Under the pieces are notes generated by a model. That model had not been told where the DNA came from. It was given only the letters and a program-made list of their open reading frames with translations, and ran no database searches. From an uncultured Neomegalonema sp. (GTDB lineage: Bacteria > Pseudomonadota > Alphaproteobacteria > Rhodobacterales > Rhodobacteraceae): a stretch of DNA of 64,000 bases. Shown piece after piece: positions 1-9,142 of the stretch (the first letter of the stretch is position 1; every line of letters starts with the position of its first letter). A program made the position numbers and the translations under genes. The stretch lies in assembly GCA_937995735.1 (NCBI GenBank), contig CALKIZ010000003.1, forward strand, positions 124,001-188,000, given 5' to 3'.

Positions 1-1091
1 TCGACGTCGAAGTGTCGGCGATGACCGGCGAAGGTCTGGACAAATTACTTGAGGCCATTGTGCTTCAGGCTGAATTGCAAGACTTGCAAGCCAATCCGGA
101 TCGTCCGGGTGAAGGCATTGTTGTCGAGGCGCAACTTGATGTTGGTCGCGGCGCAGTTGCGACCGTGCTGGTCAACCGTGGTACGCTAAAAGTTGGCGAT
201 ATTTTCGTCGTTGGTGAGCAATGGGGTAAAGTCCGTGCCTTGATTGATGATCACGGTAGCCGAACGAAATCCGCAGGCCCTTCGGTTCCAGTCGAGGTCC
301 TTGGTCTCAACGGAACGCCTGAAGCCGGTGATACGCTGGTCGTGGTCGAAAACGAAAAGAAAGCTGTCGAAGTTGCCGAATACCGTCAGGCAGCGGCGAA
401 AGAGAAACAAGCCGCGCGCGGTGCTGGTCGTTCGCTTGACGAGTTGTTGGCACAGGCCAAGCTCGACGGCGACATGGCCGAACTGCCGGTTGTCGTTAAA
501 TCCGACGTGCAAGGTTCGTCTGAAGCGATTGTTCAGGCTCTGGAAAAAGTCGGCAACGAAGATGTGCGTGTCCGCATTCTCCATTCCGGCGTCGGTGCGA
601 TTACGGAATCCGATATTACGCTGGCTGAAGCGTCGGGCGCGCCGATTATCGGCTTTAATGTCCGTGCGAATGCTGCTGCGCGAAATGCTGCGAACCAAAA
701 GGGTATCGAGTTACGCTATTACTCGGTGATCTATGATCTGGTTGATGACGTGAAGAAGGCCGCTGAAGGCTTGCTATCGCCGGAAATCAAAGAGAACTTT
801 ATCGGTTACGCGGAGATTCTCGAAGTCTTCAAGATCACAGGCGTTGGAAATATTGCCGGTTGCCGGATTACCGAAGGCGTTGCACGTCGCTCGGCTGGTG
901 TTCGTCTGTTGCGCGACAACGTGGTGGTGCATGAAGGCAGGCTCAAGACACTCAAACGCTTCAAAGATGAAGTTAAAGAGGTCCAGTCCGGCCAGGAATG
1001 TGGCATGGCGTTCGAGCGCTACGAAGACATGCGCCAAGGCGATGTCATCGAGATTTATGAAACCACCGAAGTCGAACGTACACTGGAGTAA
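1..1091 (+). CDS. infB: translation initiation factor IF-2, C-terminal part
   Basis: IF-2 is the GTPase that brings initiator fMet-tRNA to the 30S subunit and promotes subunit joining. The gene is cut by the window edge and the frame is open from base 3. The first visible residues are the end of the G domain (VSAMTGEG, the G5 region), so the P-loop and G2-G4 motifs lie upstream. The beta-barrel domain II, domain III (conserved [12 protein letters not shown] and IIGFNVRAN stretches) and the tRNA-binding C-terminal barrel follow. About 360 residues are present. rbfA follows 69 bp downstream on the same strand, the usual nusA-infB-rbfA order. The GTG at base 12 is an internal valine, not a start. 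Confidence 0.97.
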   Translation, partial: DVEVSAMTGEGLDKLLEAIVLQAELQDLQANPDRPGEGIVVEAQLDVGRGAVATVLVNRGTLKVGDIFVVGEQWGKVRALIDDHGSRTKSAGPSVPVEVLGLNGTPEAGDTLVVVENEKKAVEVAEYRQAAAKEKQAARGAGRSLDELLAQAKLDGDMAELPVVVKSDVQGSSEAIVQALEKVGNEDVRVRILHSGVGAITESDITLAEASGAPIIGFNVRANAAARNAANQKGIELRYYSVIYDLVDDVKKAAEGLLSPEIKENFIGYAEILEVFKITGVGNIAGCRITEGVARRSAGVRLLRDNVVVHEGRLKTLKRFKDEVKEVQSGQECGMAFERYEDMRQGDVIEIYETTEVERTLE

Positions 1092-1160
1092 GCGCTTGTA
1101 TTAACAGGCGGCTTACTGTGGCTACGGCGATTTCTCGTGAACTTCTAAGAAGAAGAGTGC

Positions 1161-1580
1161 ATGGCGCGTTCGCGACCCTCATCCCCGCGCGGTCCTAGCC
1201 AACGTGCATTGCGCGTTGGTGAGTTAGTCCGTCGTCAGCTTTCGGAAATCTTGATGCGGGGTGACCTGCATGATCCTGCGCTTGCGGGGGCGTCGATTGT
1301 TGTCAGCGAAGCGACGCCTTCATCGGACCTGAAAACAGTAACAGCTTATATTTCTGTTCTTGGGGCGAAGGATGAAGAAGCGGTGCTCAAAGCCCTGCGT
1401 GTTCATTCCAAACCTTTGCGTCATGAGGTCATGAACGGTCTCACGCTGAAATTTGCTCCAGCTTTGAAATTTGAACTGGATCGCAGTTTCGACAGGATGG
1501 ACGAGACACGGCGTATGTTTTCGGACCCTCATGTCGCGCAAGATTTAGAGCGCGAGAAAGACGAAGACGGTAATCCTTAA
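1161..1580 (+). CDS. rbfA: 30S ribosome-binding factor A
   Basis: RbfA binds the immature 30S subunit near helix 1 of 16S rRNA and helps its final maturation, notably in the cold. The 139-residue product has the single KH-like fold of the family: an N-terminal RVGELVRRQLSEIL helix, the DLKTVTAYISVLG strand region and a C-terminal FELDRSFDRMDETRRM segment. The ATG follows a purine-rich AGAAGAAGAG leader. It sits directly after infB, so it is probably cotranscribed. Its 3' end converges with the minus-strand gene at 1587, only 6 bp away. Confidence 0.95.
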   Translation: MARSRPSSPRGPSQRALRVGELVRRQLSEILMRGDLHDPALAGASIVVSEATPSSDLKTVTAYISVLGAKDEEAVLKALRVHSKPLRHEVMNGLTLKFAPALKFELDRSFDRMDETRRMFSDPHVAQDLEREKDEDGNP

Positions 1581-1586
1581 ACCAGA

Positions 1587-1949
1587 CTACGCAGCATAGC
1601 CGTATTCATCGAGATCGCCATATTCATCATCGTCGATCCCAAGATCGTATTCCAAGCCAGCAACCTCATCTTTGAGTTTTGTTGCTTCTATATGAGAGTG
1701 CCGAAATCGTTCGCGGGCTGCATAAGCCGGACTGCTTCGGTGATCCTCTCCGGCCATCGCATGTCGCGTTAAATTCGCTTCTTCACGATCCCATGTTTGC
1801 TCAATGAACGTGCTGCTTTTTACAGCACTGCCTCTCGCATTGCGTAGAGCGCGCAGCTCGCTTTTGAGAAACTGGGTTTTGTCTTCAGTATTATAGTACA
1901 TTTCCATCACCGCCGTTGCTATGATGTTCCAATCGTAATTCGAGAACAT
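1587..1949 (-). CDS. small acidic hypothetical protein
   Basis: I do not recognise a family for this 120-residue protein. It is hydrophilic, with a charged helical middle (DKTQFLKSELRALRNARG) and an acidic, tyrosine-bearing tail (DDDEYGDLDEYGYAA). No signal peptide or membrane segment is visible. The ATG at 1949 is preferred to the TTG one codon earlier, but neither has a good Shine-Dalgarno sequence. It converges on rbfA. The frame stays open and the composition looks protein-like, but there is no functional clue. Confidence 0.55.
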   Translation of the reverse strand: MFSNYDWNIIATAVMEMYYNTEDKTQFLKSELRALRNARGSAVKSSTFIEQTWDREEANLTRHAMAGEDHRSSPAYAARERFRHSHIEATKLKDEVAGLEYDLGIDDDEYGDLDEYGYAA

Positions 1950-1997
1950 CAAAAGAACAAGTGAAAAATAGAACTTTCTAAGAACTATTTGTGGGTA

Positions 1998-2354
1998 TCA
2001 ATCAAAAATATCTTCGATTTCATCCCAGAGGTCTTCTAAGCGATCAAAAAGTCCCTTTTTCTTTTTACGCTTAGATTTTTTCTTGCGGTCATCGTCATCA
2101 CGACGTTTGCGTTTATCGTCCCACTTCTTTGATACACGGGGTTTGGATTTTGAGCGATCTTCGGGCTCGGGACGTGCGGGTATTTCGCGTTTGGGAATCG
2201 CGACAGCAGGTTTGGAAAGAAATCCCATTCTGCTAACGGACATTCCGGCTCCACATTCTCCACATTTCAACGAGTTTTCGTTTACTTCGCGTAAGTTGAC
2301 CAATGTCGATGCACTGCAATAACAGCATTCGATGCTTCTGACGTTTTCCGGCAT
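1998..2354 (-). CDS. small zinc-ribbon protein with basic linker and acidic tail
   Basis: This 118-residue unknown has an N-terminal pair of cysteine motifs (CCYCS near residue 10 and CGEC near 31), probably one zinc ribbon. A very basic Lys/Arg stretch follows (about residues 79-100), then an amphipathic acidic C-terminal helix (LFDRLEDLWDEIEDIFD). The start at 2354 is chosen because AGGAGA lies just upstream of that ATG. The frame continues upstream to 2729, but that extension overlaps soxD on the other strand and looks non-coding. It is divergent from soxD, sharing an upstream region of about 155 bp. Nucleic acid or protein binding is a guess from composition. Confidence 0.7.
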   Translation of the reverse strand: MPENVRSIECCYCSASTLVNLREVNENSLKCGECGAGMSVSRMGFLSKPAVAIPKREIPARPEPEDRSKSKPRVSKKWDDKRKRRDDDDRKKKSKRKKKKGLFDRLEDLWDEIEDIFD

Positions 2355-2421
2355 ATTTGGTCTCCTACGCAGTACTATCAAAAGATATGTCGTGCATTCG
2401 GGATAACAAGCGCAAAAGCTG

Positions 2422-2437
2422 GTCGCGAAGGGGCGAC
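2422..2437. promoter_or_regulatory. inverted repeat upstream of soxD
   Basis: A GTCGC-N6-GCGAC inverted repeat lies about 75 bp before the soxD start, between two divergent genes. It could be an operator for the soxDAG unit. A related CGCGAC half-site also occurs before mttB and the first DMGDH-like gene. This is a by-eye match only. Confidence 0.3.
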
Positions 2438-2510
2438 ATGCTGACGGGTTTACGCACTCATTATAAACTGCAATAGGCCAAGAAATCGTGAGCGTTACGA
2501 GGATGCTATC

Positions 2511-2831
2511 ATGTTGTTGATCGATTGCCCGTGCTGCGGGGTATCTGGCGAAGAGACTGAATTTGCTGCGGGCGGAGAAGCACATATTGTGCGGGCTGGT
2601 CCGGGCAGTTCGGATGCCGACTTCGCGAGCTATCTTTTTGACCGGAAAAACCCGCGCGGCGTTCATTTCGAGCGCTGGCGTCATGCCTTTGGCTGCGGCA
2701 AGTGGTTCCACATGGTGCGTTCTACGCAAACACTTGAAGTTTTTGGGGTTTATAAGGCGGATGTCACCTCGCCCCCGCAGGATATTTTGGATCGTGTCGA
2801 AGCCGCCAGAGCAGAAGGTCGTGTAAAATGA
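2511..2831 (+). CDS. soxD: sarcosine oxidase delta subunit
   Basis: This is the small zinc-binding subunit of heterotetrameric sarcosine oxidase, which oxidatively demethylates sarcosine to glycine and passes the methyl carbon to tetrahydrofolate. The 106-residue product starts with the family's CPCCG zinc motif and keeps the NPRGVHFERWRHAFGCGKWF core and the RSTQTLEVFGVYKA segment. The stop overlaps the soxA start in an ATGA, so translation is probably coupled. The usual order is soxB-D-A-G. Here the gene upstream is divergent and soxB is missing. Confidence 0.93.
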   Translation: MLLIDCPCCGVSGEETEFAAGGEAHIVRAGPGSSDADFASYLFDRKNPRGVHFERWRHAFGCGKWFHMVRSTQTLEVFGVYKADVTSPPQDILDRVEAARAEGRVK

Positions 2832-5824
2832 CTCAGCCTAACCGACTGGACGATGGCGGTGTTTTGATCGACCGGAGCCATAAGATTAAGTTCTTTTTTG
2901 ATGGCAAACCATATAACGGCCATCCGGGAGATACGCTGGCCTCTGCACTGCTTGCCAATGGGGTTAAGCTGGTCAATCGCTCGTACAAATATCACCGCCC
3001 GCGCGGGATTGTTTCATCGGGGCCTGAGGAACCAAATGCTCTGGTAAATCTTGGTTCAGACGCGACGCATGAACCCAATATCCGCATGACTCAAATCGAG
3101 CTGCATGATGGGTTGGATGCCACGAGCCAGAACCGCTTTCCTAATCTTGATGCTGATATTGGCGTGTTGAATGCGGCTGCTTCGCGGCTTTATCCGGCGG
3201 GGTTTTACTACAAGACCTTCATTCATCCGCGCCATGCGTGGAAATATCTGTTCGAGCCTGTGATCCGTAGAATCGCGGGGCTTGGTAAAGCGCCGACGCA
3301 TCCTGATAACTCTCAATACGAACATACTTATGCGTTCTGTGATGTGCTGATCGCAGGGGGCGGTGTAGCGGGTCTGGTTGCCGCAAAAGCCGCAAGTGAG
3401 GCGGGTGCGCGGGTTATTCTCGCCGAGCAAACCGAGCGTCTTGGCGGGCGCTTGTTGGTCGATGATGATGCGGAGATTGACGGCAAGCCTGCGCGTGTCT
3501 GGCTTGAGGAGACGATTGCTGCGCTGGAGGCAATGGATAACGTCACCATTCGCCTGCGCACATGCTGTTCGGCGGCTTACGATCATAATTATTGCCTGCT
3601 TTATGAACGCAGCGGGGATCGTGGCGAGGCGGCACAGGTGCGCCATCGCTTATGGCGTGTTCGTACAGCCCGGGTTATCGCAGCAACAGGGATGATCGAG
3701 CGGCCTATTGCTTTCCATTATAATGATGTTCCCGGCGTCATGTTGGCGAGTGCTGTCCGAGATTACGTCAAACTGTGGGGCGTTTCTCCGGGCGAGAAAA
3801 CAGTGGTTTATACCACCAATGACGACGGGTATCGCACGGCGCTGGCATTGCATGAAGCCGGTCGAACAGTCCGCGCTATTCTCGATAGCCGTAAAGATCC
3901 GTCGGGGCCTTTGGTTGAAAAAGCAAGAGCGGCAGGGCTGGAAATCCGTCCAAATACCGGGATTGGAAAAGCAAAAGCCAAACGCAACAAGCTCGAACAG
4001 ATTGAAACCGTTAACTTTGATAAGCCCGAAGCGCCCGGAAAAACGATGTATTGCGACTGTGTTGCCATGTCGAACGGGTGGTCACCGGTCATCCATCTTT
4101 ACTCGCATTCGGGCGGCAAAGCGCTTTGGGATGAAGACGCCGTTATGTACCGGCCTGATCCGGCCAACCCGCCACGGGGGAAAGATGCTGAAGCGATGGT
4201 CTTTGTCGCGGGCAGCGCGAATGGCGAGTTGACCACGGATGCGGTTGTCGCGCAGGCCGCTGAAATTGCTTCAGAAGCACTGTCTCAGCTTGGCATGAAA
4301 ACAAGCGCAGTAGCGCCGTCTGTTACGGCTGTTACCGAGACAACGACCGTGCCGGTTTGGTGTACGCCTTCACCGGGAAAAGCGGGCCTTGGGGGTAAGC
4401 ACTTCCTTGATTATCAAAACGACGTCACGGTTGCGGATGTTGCCCTTGCCGCGCGTGAAGGATACGAATCCGTCGAACATGCCAAGCGCTACACGACGCT
4501 CGGCATGGCAACGGACCAAGGCAAATTGTCGAACATCAACGGTCATGCGATCTTAGGTAAGACGCTGGGCAAGACGATGGCTGAGGTTGGCACGACAACT
4601 TTCCGTCCGCCGTTTACACCGATCTCATTCGGGTCGATTGCCGGACGTGAAACCGGCAATCTGTTCAAACCCGTTCGACAAACCGCGATGCATGACTGGC
4701 ACGCGGCTCATGGTGCGGATTGGGAGCCGGTTGGCGATTGGCGCCGTCCTTATCGCTATCAGCGCGGCGATGAAGATCGCGACACTTCGATCCATCGCGA
4801 ATGTTTACGTGTGCGAAACAGTGTTGGCATTCTCGATGCGTCAACGCTTGGAAAGATTATTGTCAAAGGACCGGACGCGCCGAAATTCCTCGACATGATG
4901 TACACGAACATGATGTCGAGTCTGAAGCCCGGCAAATGTCGTTATGGCTTAATGAACAACGAGAACGGTTTTCTCATGGATGATGGTGTTGTTGTGCGCC
5001 TCGATGAAGAAACCTTCCTTTGTCACACAACATCGGGCGGTGCAGATCGCATTCATGCTTGGTTTGAGGAATGGCTGCAAACCGAGTGGTTTGATTTCAA
5101 GGTCTATGTCGCCAATGTAACGGAGCAATATTCGCAGATCGCGGTTGCTGGTCCGAAAGGGCTGGAGCTTCTCGGATCGCTCGATAGCGATATTGATTTC
5201 GCGGCGGTTCCGTTTATGGGCATGGCCGAAGGGACGGTTGAGGGATGCCCTGTCCGGGCTTTCCGCATCTCGTTTACGGGTGAGTTATCCTACGAGTTTG
5301 CTGTCCCGGTTTCGTTCGGACTCGCGCTCTGGGAAAAACTCCACGCGAAAGCCGAAGCACTTGGCGGCGGTGTCTACGGCACAGAGGCGCAGCATATCTT
5401 GCGCGCAGAAAAAGGGTTCGTGGTGATCGGCGATGAAACCGATGGCACGGTCACAGCACATGACGTTGGAATGTCTTGGGCGGTTTCAAAAAAGAAAGAA
5501 GACTTTATCGGCAAGCGCGCGATGGAGCGTTCTGACCTGACACGGCCTGACCGCAAACAGCTTGTCGGTTTGCTGACTGAAGATCCGAACGAAGTCCTGC
5601 CCGATGGAGCGCATGGTGTTGAGAATGGCAAAGCCATCGGGCATGTCACTTCGACTTATTTTTCGCCGACACTGAAACGCTCGATTGCAATGGCGCTGAT
5701 CAATGGTGGGCGTGCGCGGTTTGGTGAAGTCATTCAAATCTCTACGGCAAAGAAAAAGACGATACGTGCGGTCATTTGTGATCCTGTCTTTTATGACAAG
5801 AAAGGGGAGCGTCAGGATGTCTGA
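2828..5824 (+). CDS. soxA: sarcosine oxidase alpha subunit
   Basis: This is the large subunit of heterotetrameric sarcosine oxidase. It binds NAD and contributes the folate site that captures the methylene group as 5,10-methylene-THF. The 998-residue length is normal. An N-terminal ferredoxin-like fold (residues 10-100) precedes a Rossmann nucleotide motif near residue 175 (IAGGGVAGLVAAKAA) and a second dinucleotide fold. The last ~400 residues form a GcvT/aminomethyltransferase-like folate domain (VGILDASTLGKI, FTGELSYE). It overlaps soxD by 4 bp and soxG by 8 bp. In this family the beta subunit carries the FMN/FAD catalytic site, so SoxA needs a SoxB encoded elsewhere. Confidence 0.94.
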   Translation: MTQPNRLDDGGVLIDRSHKIKFFFDGKPYNGHPGDTLASALLANGVKLVNRSYKYHRPRGIVSSGPEEPNALVNLGSDATHEPNIRMTQIELHDGLDATSQNRFPNLDADIGVLNAAASRLYPAGFYYKTFIHPRHAWKYLFEPVIRRIAGLGKAPTHPDNSQYEHTYAFCDVLIAGGGVAGLVAAKAASEAGARVILAEQTERLGGRLLVDDDAEIDGKPARVWLEETIAALEAMDNVTIRLRTCCSAAYDHNYCLLYERSGDRGEAAQVRHRLWRVRTARVIAATGMIERPIAFHYNDVPGVMLASAVRDYVKLWGVSPGEKTVVYTTNDDGYRTALALHEAGRTVRAILDSRKDPSGPLVEKARAAGLEIRPNTGIGKAKAKRNKLEQIETVNFDKPEAPGKTMYCDCVAMSNGWSPVIHLYSHSGGKALWDEDAVMYRPDPANPPRGKDAEAMVFVAGSANGELTTDAVVAQAAEIASEALSQLGMKTSAVAPSVTAVTETTTVPVWCTPSPGKAGLGGKHFLDYQNDVTVADVALAAREGYESVEHAKRYTTLGMATDQGKLSNINGHAILGKTLGKTMAEVGTTTFRPPFTPISFGSIAGRETGNLFKPVRQTAMHDWHAAHGADWEPVGDWRRPYRYQRGDEDRDTSIHRECLRVRNSVGILDASTLGKIIVKGPDAPKFLDMMYTNMMSSLKPGKCRYGLMNNENGFLMDDGVVVRLDEETFLCHTTSGGADRIHAWFEEWLQTEWFDFKVYVANVTEQYSQIAVAGPKGLELLGSLDSDIDFAAVPFMGMAEGTVEGCPVRAFRISFTGELSYEFAVPVSFGLALWEKLHAKAEALGGGVYGTEAQHILRAEKGFVVIGDETDGTVTAHDVGMSWAVSKKKEDFIGKRAMERSDLTRPDRKQLVGLLTEDPNEVLPDGAHGVENGKAIGHVTSTYFSPTLKRSIAMALINGGRARFGEVIQISTAKKKTIRAVICDPVFYDKKGERQDV

Positions 5825-6398
5825 GCTTGATCTAAGTCTAGCGCGCCCAATTCTTGAGGGTGTCAGTGATACAGGGGCGAATGGGCTGAAACTCTTCGTG
5901 CAGCTACTGCGCGGCATGGTGACCTTGCGCGCTGACCTGTCGAGTCCGTCTGTAGCCGCCGCCGTCAAAGATGTTACCGGTTCCGATATGCCGGATGTCC
6001 GTAAGGCAACGGAGAACGTGCTTTGGATGTCCACAGACGAGCTGTTGTTGCTGATGCCTTACGGTGAAGGCGGTGCGGTGGCGGCAAAACTTGGTGAAGC
6101 CTTAGCTGGTGAACATCATCTCGCTGTTGACGTATCCGACGCCCGATCCCTCTTTAAACTTGAAGGCGGCGCGGCGCGCGAAGTTCTTGCCAAAGGTGCT
6201 CCGGTTGATTTGGCGCGGGACAAATTTGCGGTCGGTGATCTGCGCCGTACCCGCATCAGCCATATCGCAGCAGCATTCTGGCAATCGGGTGCGGAACCGG
6301 ATGTCTTTGAGATCATCTGTTTCCGGTCATACGCGAACTATCTATGGGAATGGTTGGAGGAATCCTCCCGCGAAGGATCAATGCCGGGCATTTTGTAA
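5817..6398 (+). CDS. soxG: sarcosine oxidase gamma subunit
   Basis: This 193-residue protein is the gamma subunit that completes the sarcosine oxidase heterotetramer. It resembles a small GcvT-like fold, with a conserved C-terminal stretch (FEIICFRSYANYLWEWL). The start at 5817 has a purine-rich AAAGGGGAGCG stretch upstream and begins MSELDLS. The frame extends upstream to 5703 but that part lies inside soxA. It overlaps the soxA stop by 8 bp, consistent with translational coupling. A 302-bp gap then separates it from mttB on the same strand. Confidence 0.88.
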   Translation: MSELDLSLARPILEGVSDTGANGLKLFVQLLRGMVTLRADLSSPSVAAAVKDVTGSDMPDVRKATENVLWMSTDELLLLMPYGEGGAVAAKLGEALAGEHHLAVDVSDARSLFKLEGGAAREVLAKGAPVDLARDKFAVGDLRRTRISHIAAAFWQSGAEPDVFEIICFRSYANYLWEWLEESSREGSMPGIL

Positions 6399-6700
6399 GC
6401 GATAAAATCGTGGCGCGGATTACTCTTGGCGCGCAAAACGACTTTACGGAAGTGTCCTGTTCGCGACATTGATGTCGTTTTGAACGCTTGCCAGTCGCAC
6501 AGAGGTCTGGCAATCTGATTTCAAAATAGCAAGTTGAGGCGATATGCGTAAGCGCCCAATCGATATTAATTTTTCACGGTTTTTCTGCCGCTTGGCAGCC
6601 GTGCGACCGACGCTTTCGGCGGAAGCGCCTTCACATCCTAGGCAAGCTCCTCCTCGAACTTTCTGATCTCACTTTCCCTTTCAGAAAACCGAGGCTTATC
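6399..6700. other. 302-bp gap between soxG and mttB with two inverted repeats
   Basis: No gene is visible here. It holds a short palindrome (CGACATTGATGTCG, near 6456-6475, followed by TTTTG) that could be a weak terminator for soxDAG or an operator. A GCCAG/CTGGC inverted repeat lies just after it. The mttB ATG is preceded by GAGG at its 3' end. The region is long enough for a separate mttB promoter. Confidence 0.5.
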
Positions 6701-8260
6701 ATGTCGACAGATACAAAAACCCGCTCCTCCCGCCGCGCCGGAGGCCGTGAAGCCCGTAAAGCATTGCGCGCTGCGCCGCTTGCAGAAGATAGCCGCCCCA
6801 TTCGCGCAGGCATGACCGGAGGCCGTTACAAGCCGCTCACCGATGCGGAAGTCCAACGCATTCACGAAACCGTCTTGCAGATTCTCGATGAGATCGGGCT
6901 GTCGCTTGCCCCTGAAAGCGGCATCGCGGCGATGACAGCGTATGGCGCGGTCTACAGTGAGGACGATGAGCGCATTCGCTTTCCACGCGCTGTGGTCGAA
7001 AAGGCGCTGAAAGACGCAAATCGCAATCTGACTTTACATGGGCGCGATCCGAAACATGACCTGCATCCCGGCGGGCATCGTGTTCATTATGGAACGGCGG
7101 GTGCAGCAGTGCATGTCGCGAATATCGAAACCGGCGAATATGATGAAAGCACGTTGGCCGATTTGTTCTCTGCCGCGAAGATCACGGATCACCTCGACAA
7201 CGTGCATTTCTTTCAACGCTGCATGGTTGCCCGCGATCTGACCGATAATCGCGAGATGGATATCAACACCCTTTATGCGTCGATCATGGGTACGACAAAG
7301 CATATCGGAACGTCTTTCACGGAAGAGGTTTTTGCCGCCGAGTGCATCGAGATGCTGCATGTTATTGCAGGGGGCGAAGAGGCATGGCGGGCGCGGCCTT
7401 TCGTTTCGAACTCAAATTGCTTTGTTGTGCCTCCGCTGAAATTTGCCACCGAGTCGTGCGAAGTAATGGAAACCTGCATTCGCGCCGGTATGCCGGTGTT
7501 GCTTCTGTCAGCAGGACAGGCGGGAGCAACGGCGCCTGCGCCGCTGGCGGCAACAGTGGCACAAGCGGTTGCTGAATGTCTTGCCGGGTTGGTTTATGTG
7601 CAGTCAATCCAGCCGGGCGCACCCGCAATCTTTGGGACATGGCCTTTCGTATCAGACCTTCGCACGGGTGCAATGTGTGGCGGGTCTGGTGAGCAAGCGC
7701 TGTTAACAGCTGCATGTGCTCAGATGGGCCGTCATTATGACCTGCCTACAGGCGCAGCGGGCGGTATGGCGGATGCGAAGTTTCCAGACGCACAATCGGG
7801 TGCAGAGCATGGCGTCACCAGTGTGATGGCAGGGCTTGCCGGTCTGAATATGGTCTATGAGAGCGCGGGAATGTACGCCTCATTGCTCGGGTTTTCGCTG
7901 GAGGGCCTGATCCTCGATAATGATATGCTGGGCCAATGCTTGCGCTGTGTCCGGGGTATCGAGGTGACGGACGATAATCTCGATATCGAGAGGATCAAAG
8001 CGGTCTGTATCGGAGGGCCGGGGCATTATCTGGGGTCGGATCAAACCTTGAGCATGATGCAAACCGAATATTTCTATCCTGATATGAGTGACCGTAGCTC
8101 GCCCAAAGAATGGTTGGAACTCGGCAAACCCGATTTAATCAAAAATGCGATTGCCAAGAAATATGAAATCCTTGCTATGCCAACCAAGGCTGCGCTATCG
8201 CCGGAAATTGACGAGGCCGTGCGCGCAGGCTTTCCGATCCGGCTGCCCAAGGAACAATGA
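6701..8260 (+). CDS. MttB-like trimethylamine/glycine betaine methyltransferase (non-pyrrolysine)
   Basis: This belongs to the MttB superfamily (COG5598). True trimethylamine methyltransferases carry pyrrolysine at an in-frame UAG. Relatives without it, such as MtgB, demethylate glycine betaine or other quaternary amines onto a corrinoid protein. The 519-residue frame is uninterrupted, so this is a non-pyrrolysine member. Recognisable segments include GTTKHIGTSF, PAIFGTWPFVSDLRTG and DLPTGAAGGMADAKFPDAQ. The first ~35 residues are basic and probably disordered. The stop overlaps the downstream GST start in an ATGA. No corrinoid protein or RamA-type activator is in the window. Glycine betaine is the likeliest substrate from context, which is an inference. 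Confidence 0.85.
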   Translation: MSTDTKTRSSRRAGGREARKALRAAPLAEDSRPIRAGMTGGRYKPLTDAEVQRIHETVLQILDEIGLSLAPESGIAAMTAYGAVYSEDDERIRFPRAVVEKALKDANRNLTLHGRDPKHDLHPGGHRVHYGTAGAAVHVANIETGEYDESTLADLFSAAKITDHLDNVHFFQRCMVARDLTDNREMDINTLYASIMGTTKHIGTSFTEEVFAAECIEMLHVIAGGEEAWRARPFVSNSNCFVVPPLKFATESCEVMETCIRAGMPVLLLSAGQAGATAPAPLAATVAQAVAECLAGLVYVQSIQPGAPAIFGTWPFVSDLRTGAMCGGSGEQALLTAACAQMGRHYDLPTGAAGGMADAKFPDAQSGAEHGVTSVMAGLAGLNMVYESAGMYASLLGFSLEGLILDNDMLGQCLRCVRGIEVTDDNLDIERIKAVCIGGPGHYLGSDQTLSMMQTEYFYPDMSDRSSPKEWLELGKPDLIKNAIAKKYEILAMPTKAALSPEIDEAVRAGFPIRLPKEQ

Positions 8261-8964
8261 CGCTTAAACTTCATTGGTCGCCGGATAGTGCGAACCTGCC
8301 GGTTCGGATCGCGCTGGAACTGTTCGGCTTGCCCTTTGAAGCCATTCGCGTGAACCGCGCAGCCGGAGAGCATCGTTCCGAGGCATACCGGGAGAAAAAT
8401 CCGCAAGGACTAATCCCGGTGCTGGAGGATGGCGATCTTGTCTTATTCGAGACAGGGGCCATCCTTTGGCATCTGGCGGAAAAGACAGGCCAATTAGGGC
8501 CGAAAGGTCCGACTTTCAGCGACGACGAAGCGCGAGCCGCAGCGCTCAAGTGGATGTTCTATATTTCAAACACAGTCCATGCGGATCTTCGCATTGCGTT
8601 TTATACAGATCGCTACATCGGCGGGGATGGCATTCATGCGCTGCGTGAAGGAATTGCCCGTAGGATTGCGGGGCATTTCGATCTCGTGGAGGCTTATGTC
8701 TGTAATCGCGTGATTGGACATCCGATCATTTTACCGGACATATATTTTTCTGCCCTTGTGCGTTGGGCGCAGCTTTATCCGTCAGGTGGTGAGCCGCTGA
8801 TTGCAAATATTGACCGGTGGCCGACTATTCAAGCCATGGCCGCGCGTGTCGAAGTTCATCCGGGTGCAGTTCGCGCTTTTCTGGCCGAAAGAATTCCGCC
8901 AGAGCAGGCGATTACTGTCCCAAGACCACCAGAGATACCGTCCTCTGAGGTGCTTGGTACTTAG
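8257..8964 (+). CDS. glutathione S-transferase family protein
   Basis: The 235-residue product has the thioredoxin-like GST N-domain (residues 1-80: LHWSPDSANLPVRIALE, NPQGLIPVLEDGD, then LFETGAILWHLAEK with the glutathione-contacting E-T/S pair). An all-helical C-domain follows (DIYFSALVRWAQLYP). It overlaps mttB by 4 bp, so the two are probably translated together. That suggests a role near methylamine metabolism, perhaps formaldehyde or electrophile handling, but nothing in the sequence fixes the substrate. Length is normal for bacterial GSTs. Confidence 0.85.
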   Translation: MTLKLHWSPDSANLPVRIALELFGLPFEAIRVNRAAGEHRSEAYREKNPQGLIPVLEDGDLVLFETGAILWHLAEKTGQLGPKGPTFSDDEARAAALKWMFYISNTVHADLRIAFYTDRYIGGDGIHALREGIARRIAGHFDLVEAYVCNRVIGHPIILPDIYFSALVRWAQLYPSGGEPLIANIDRWPTIQAMAARVEVHPGAVRAFLAERIPPEQAITVPRPPEIPSSEVLGT

Positions 8965-9037
8965 CGCATCATCAGCGAAACGGGGTCGATAACCATTGTT
9001 GATGTAGCTGTTTTCTAATCACACATTGCTCTCATTG

Positions 9038-9048
9038 TTGCACTGCAA
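9038..9048. promoter_or_regulatory. palindrome upstream of the LysR gene
   Basis: TTGCA-C-TGCAA lies about 95 bp upstream of the LysR-type regulator. Palindromes of this size in such a place are often LysR self-binding sites. No direct test is possible from sequence alone. Confidence 0.3.
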
Positions 9049-9142
9049 TATCCTTTACACCGGCGCGTACAGTAGATTTACCATATCGGACATTGGACAA
9101 TACACCATTGCTCGCAGATAAATCCACGAGGAGAGTAGTAGC

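Noticed and set aside
1998..2729. Full 243-residue reading of the zinc-ribbon gene
   Set aside because: The upstream part overlaps soxD in antisense and lacks protein-like features. AGGAGA supports the start at 2354.
6701..8260. Pyrrolysine in the MttB-like gene
   Set aside because: The frame has no in-frame UAG, so it is a non-pyrrolysine homologue.
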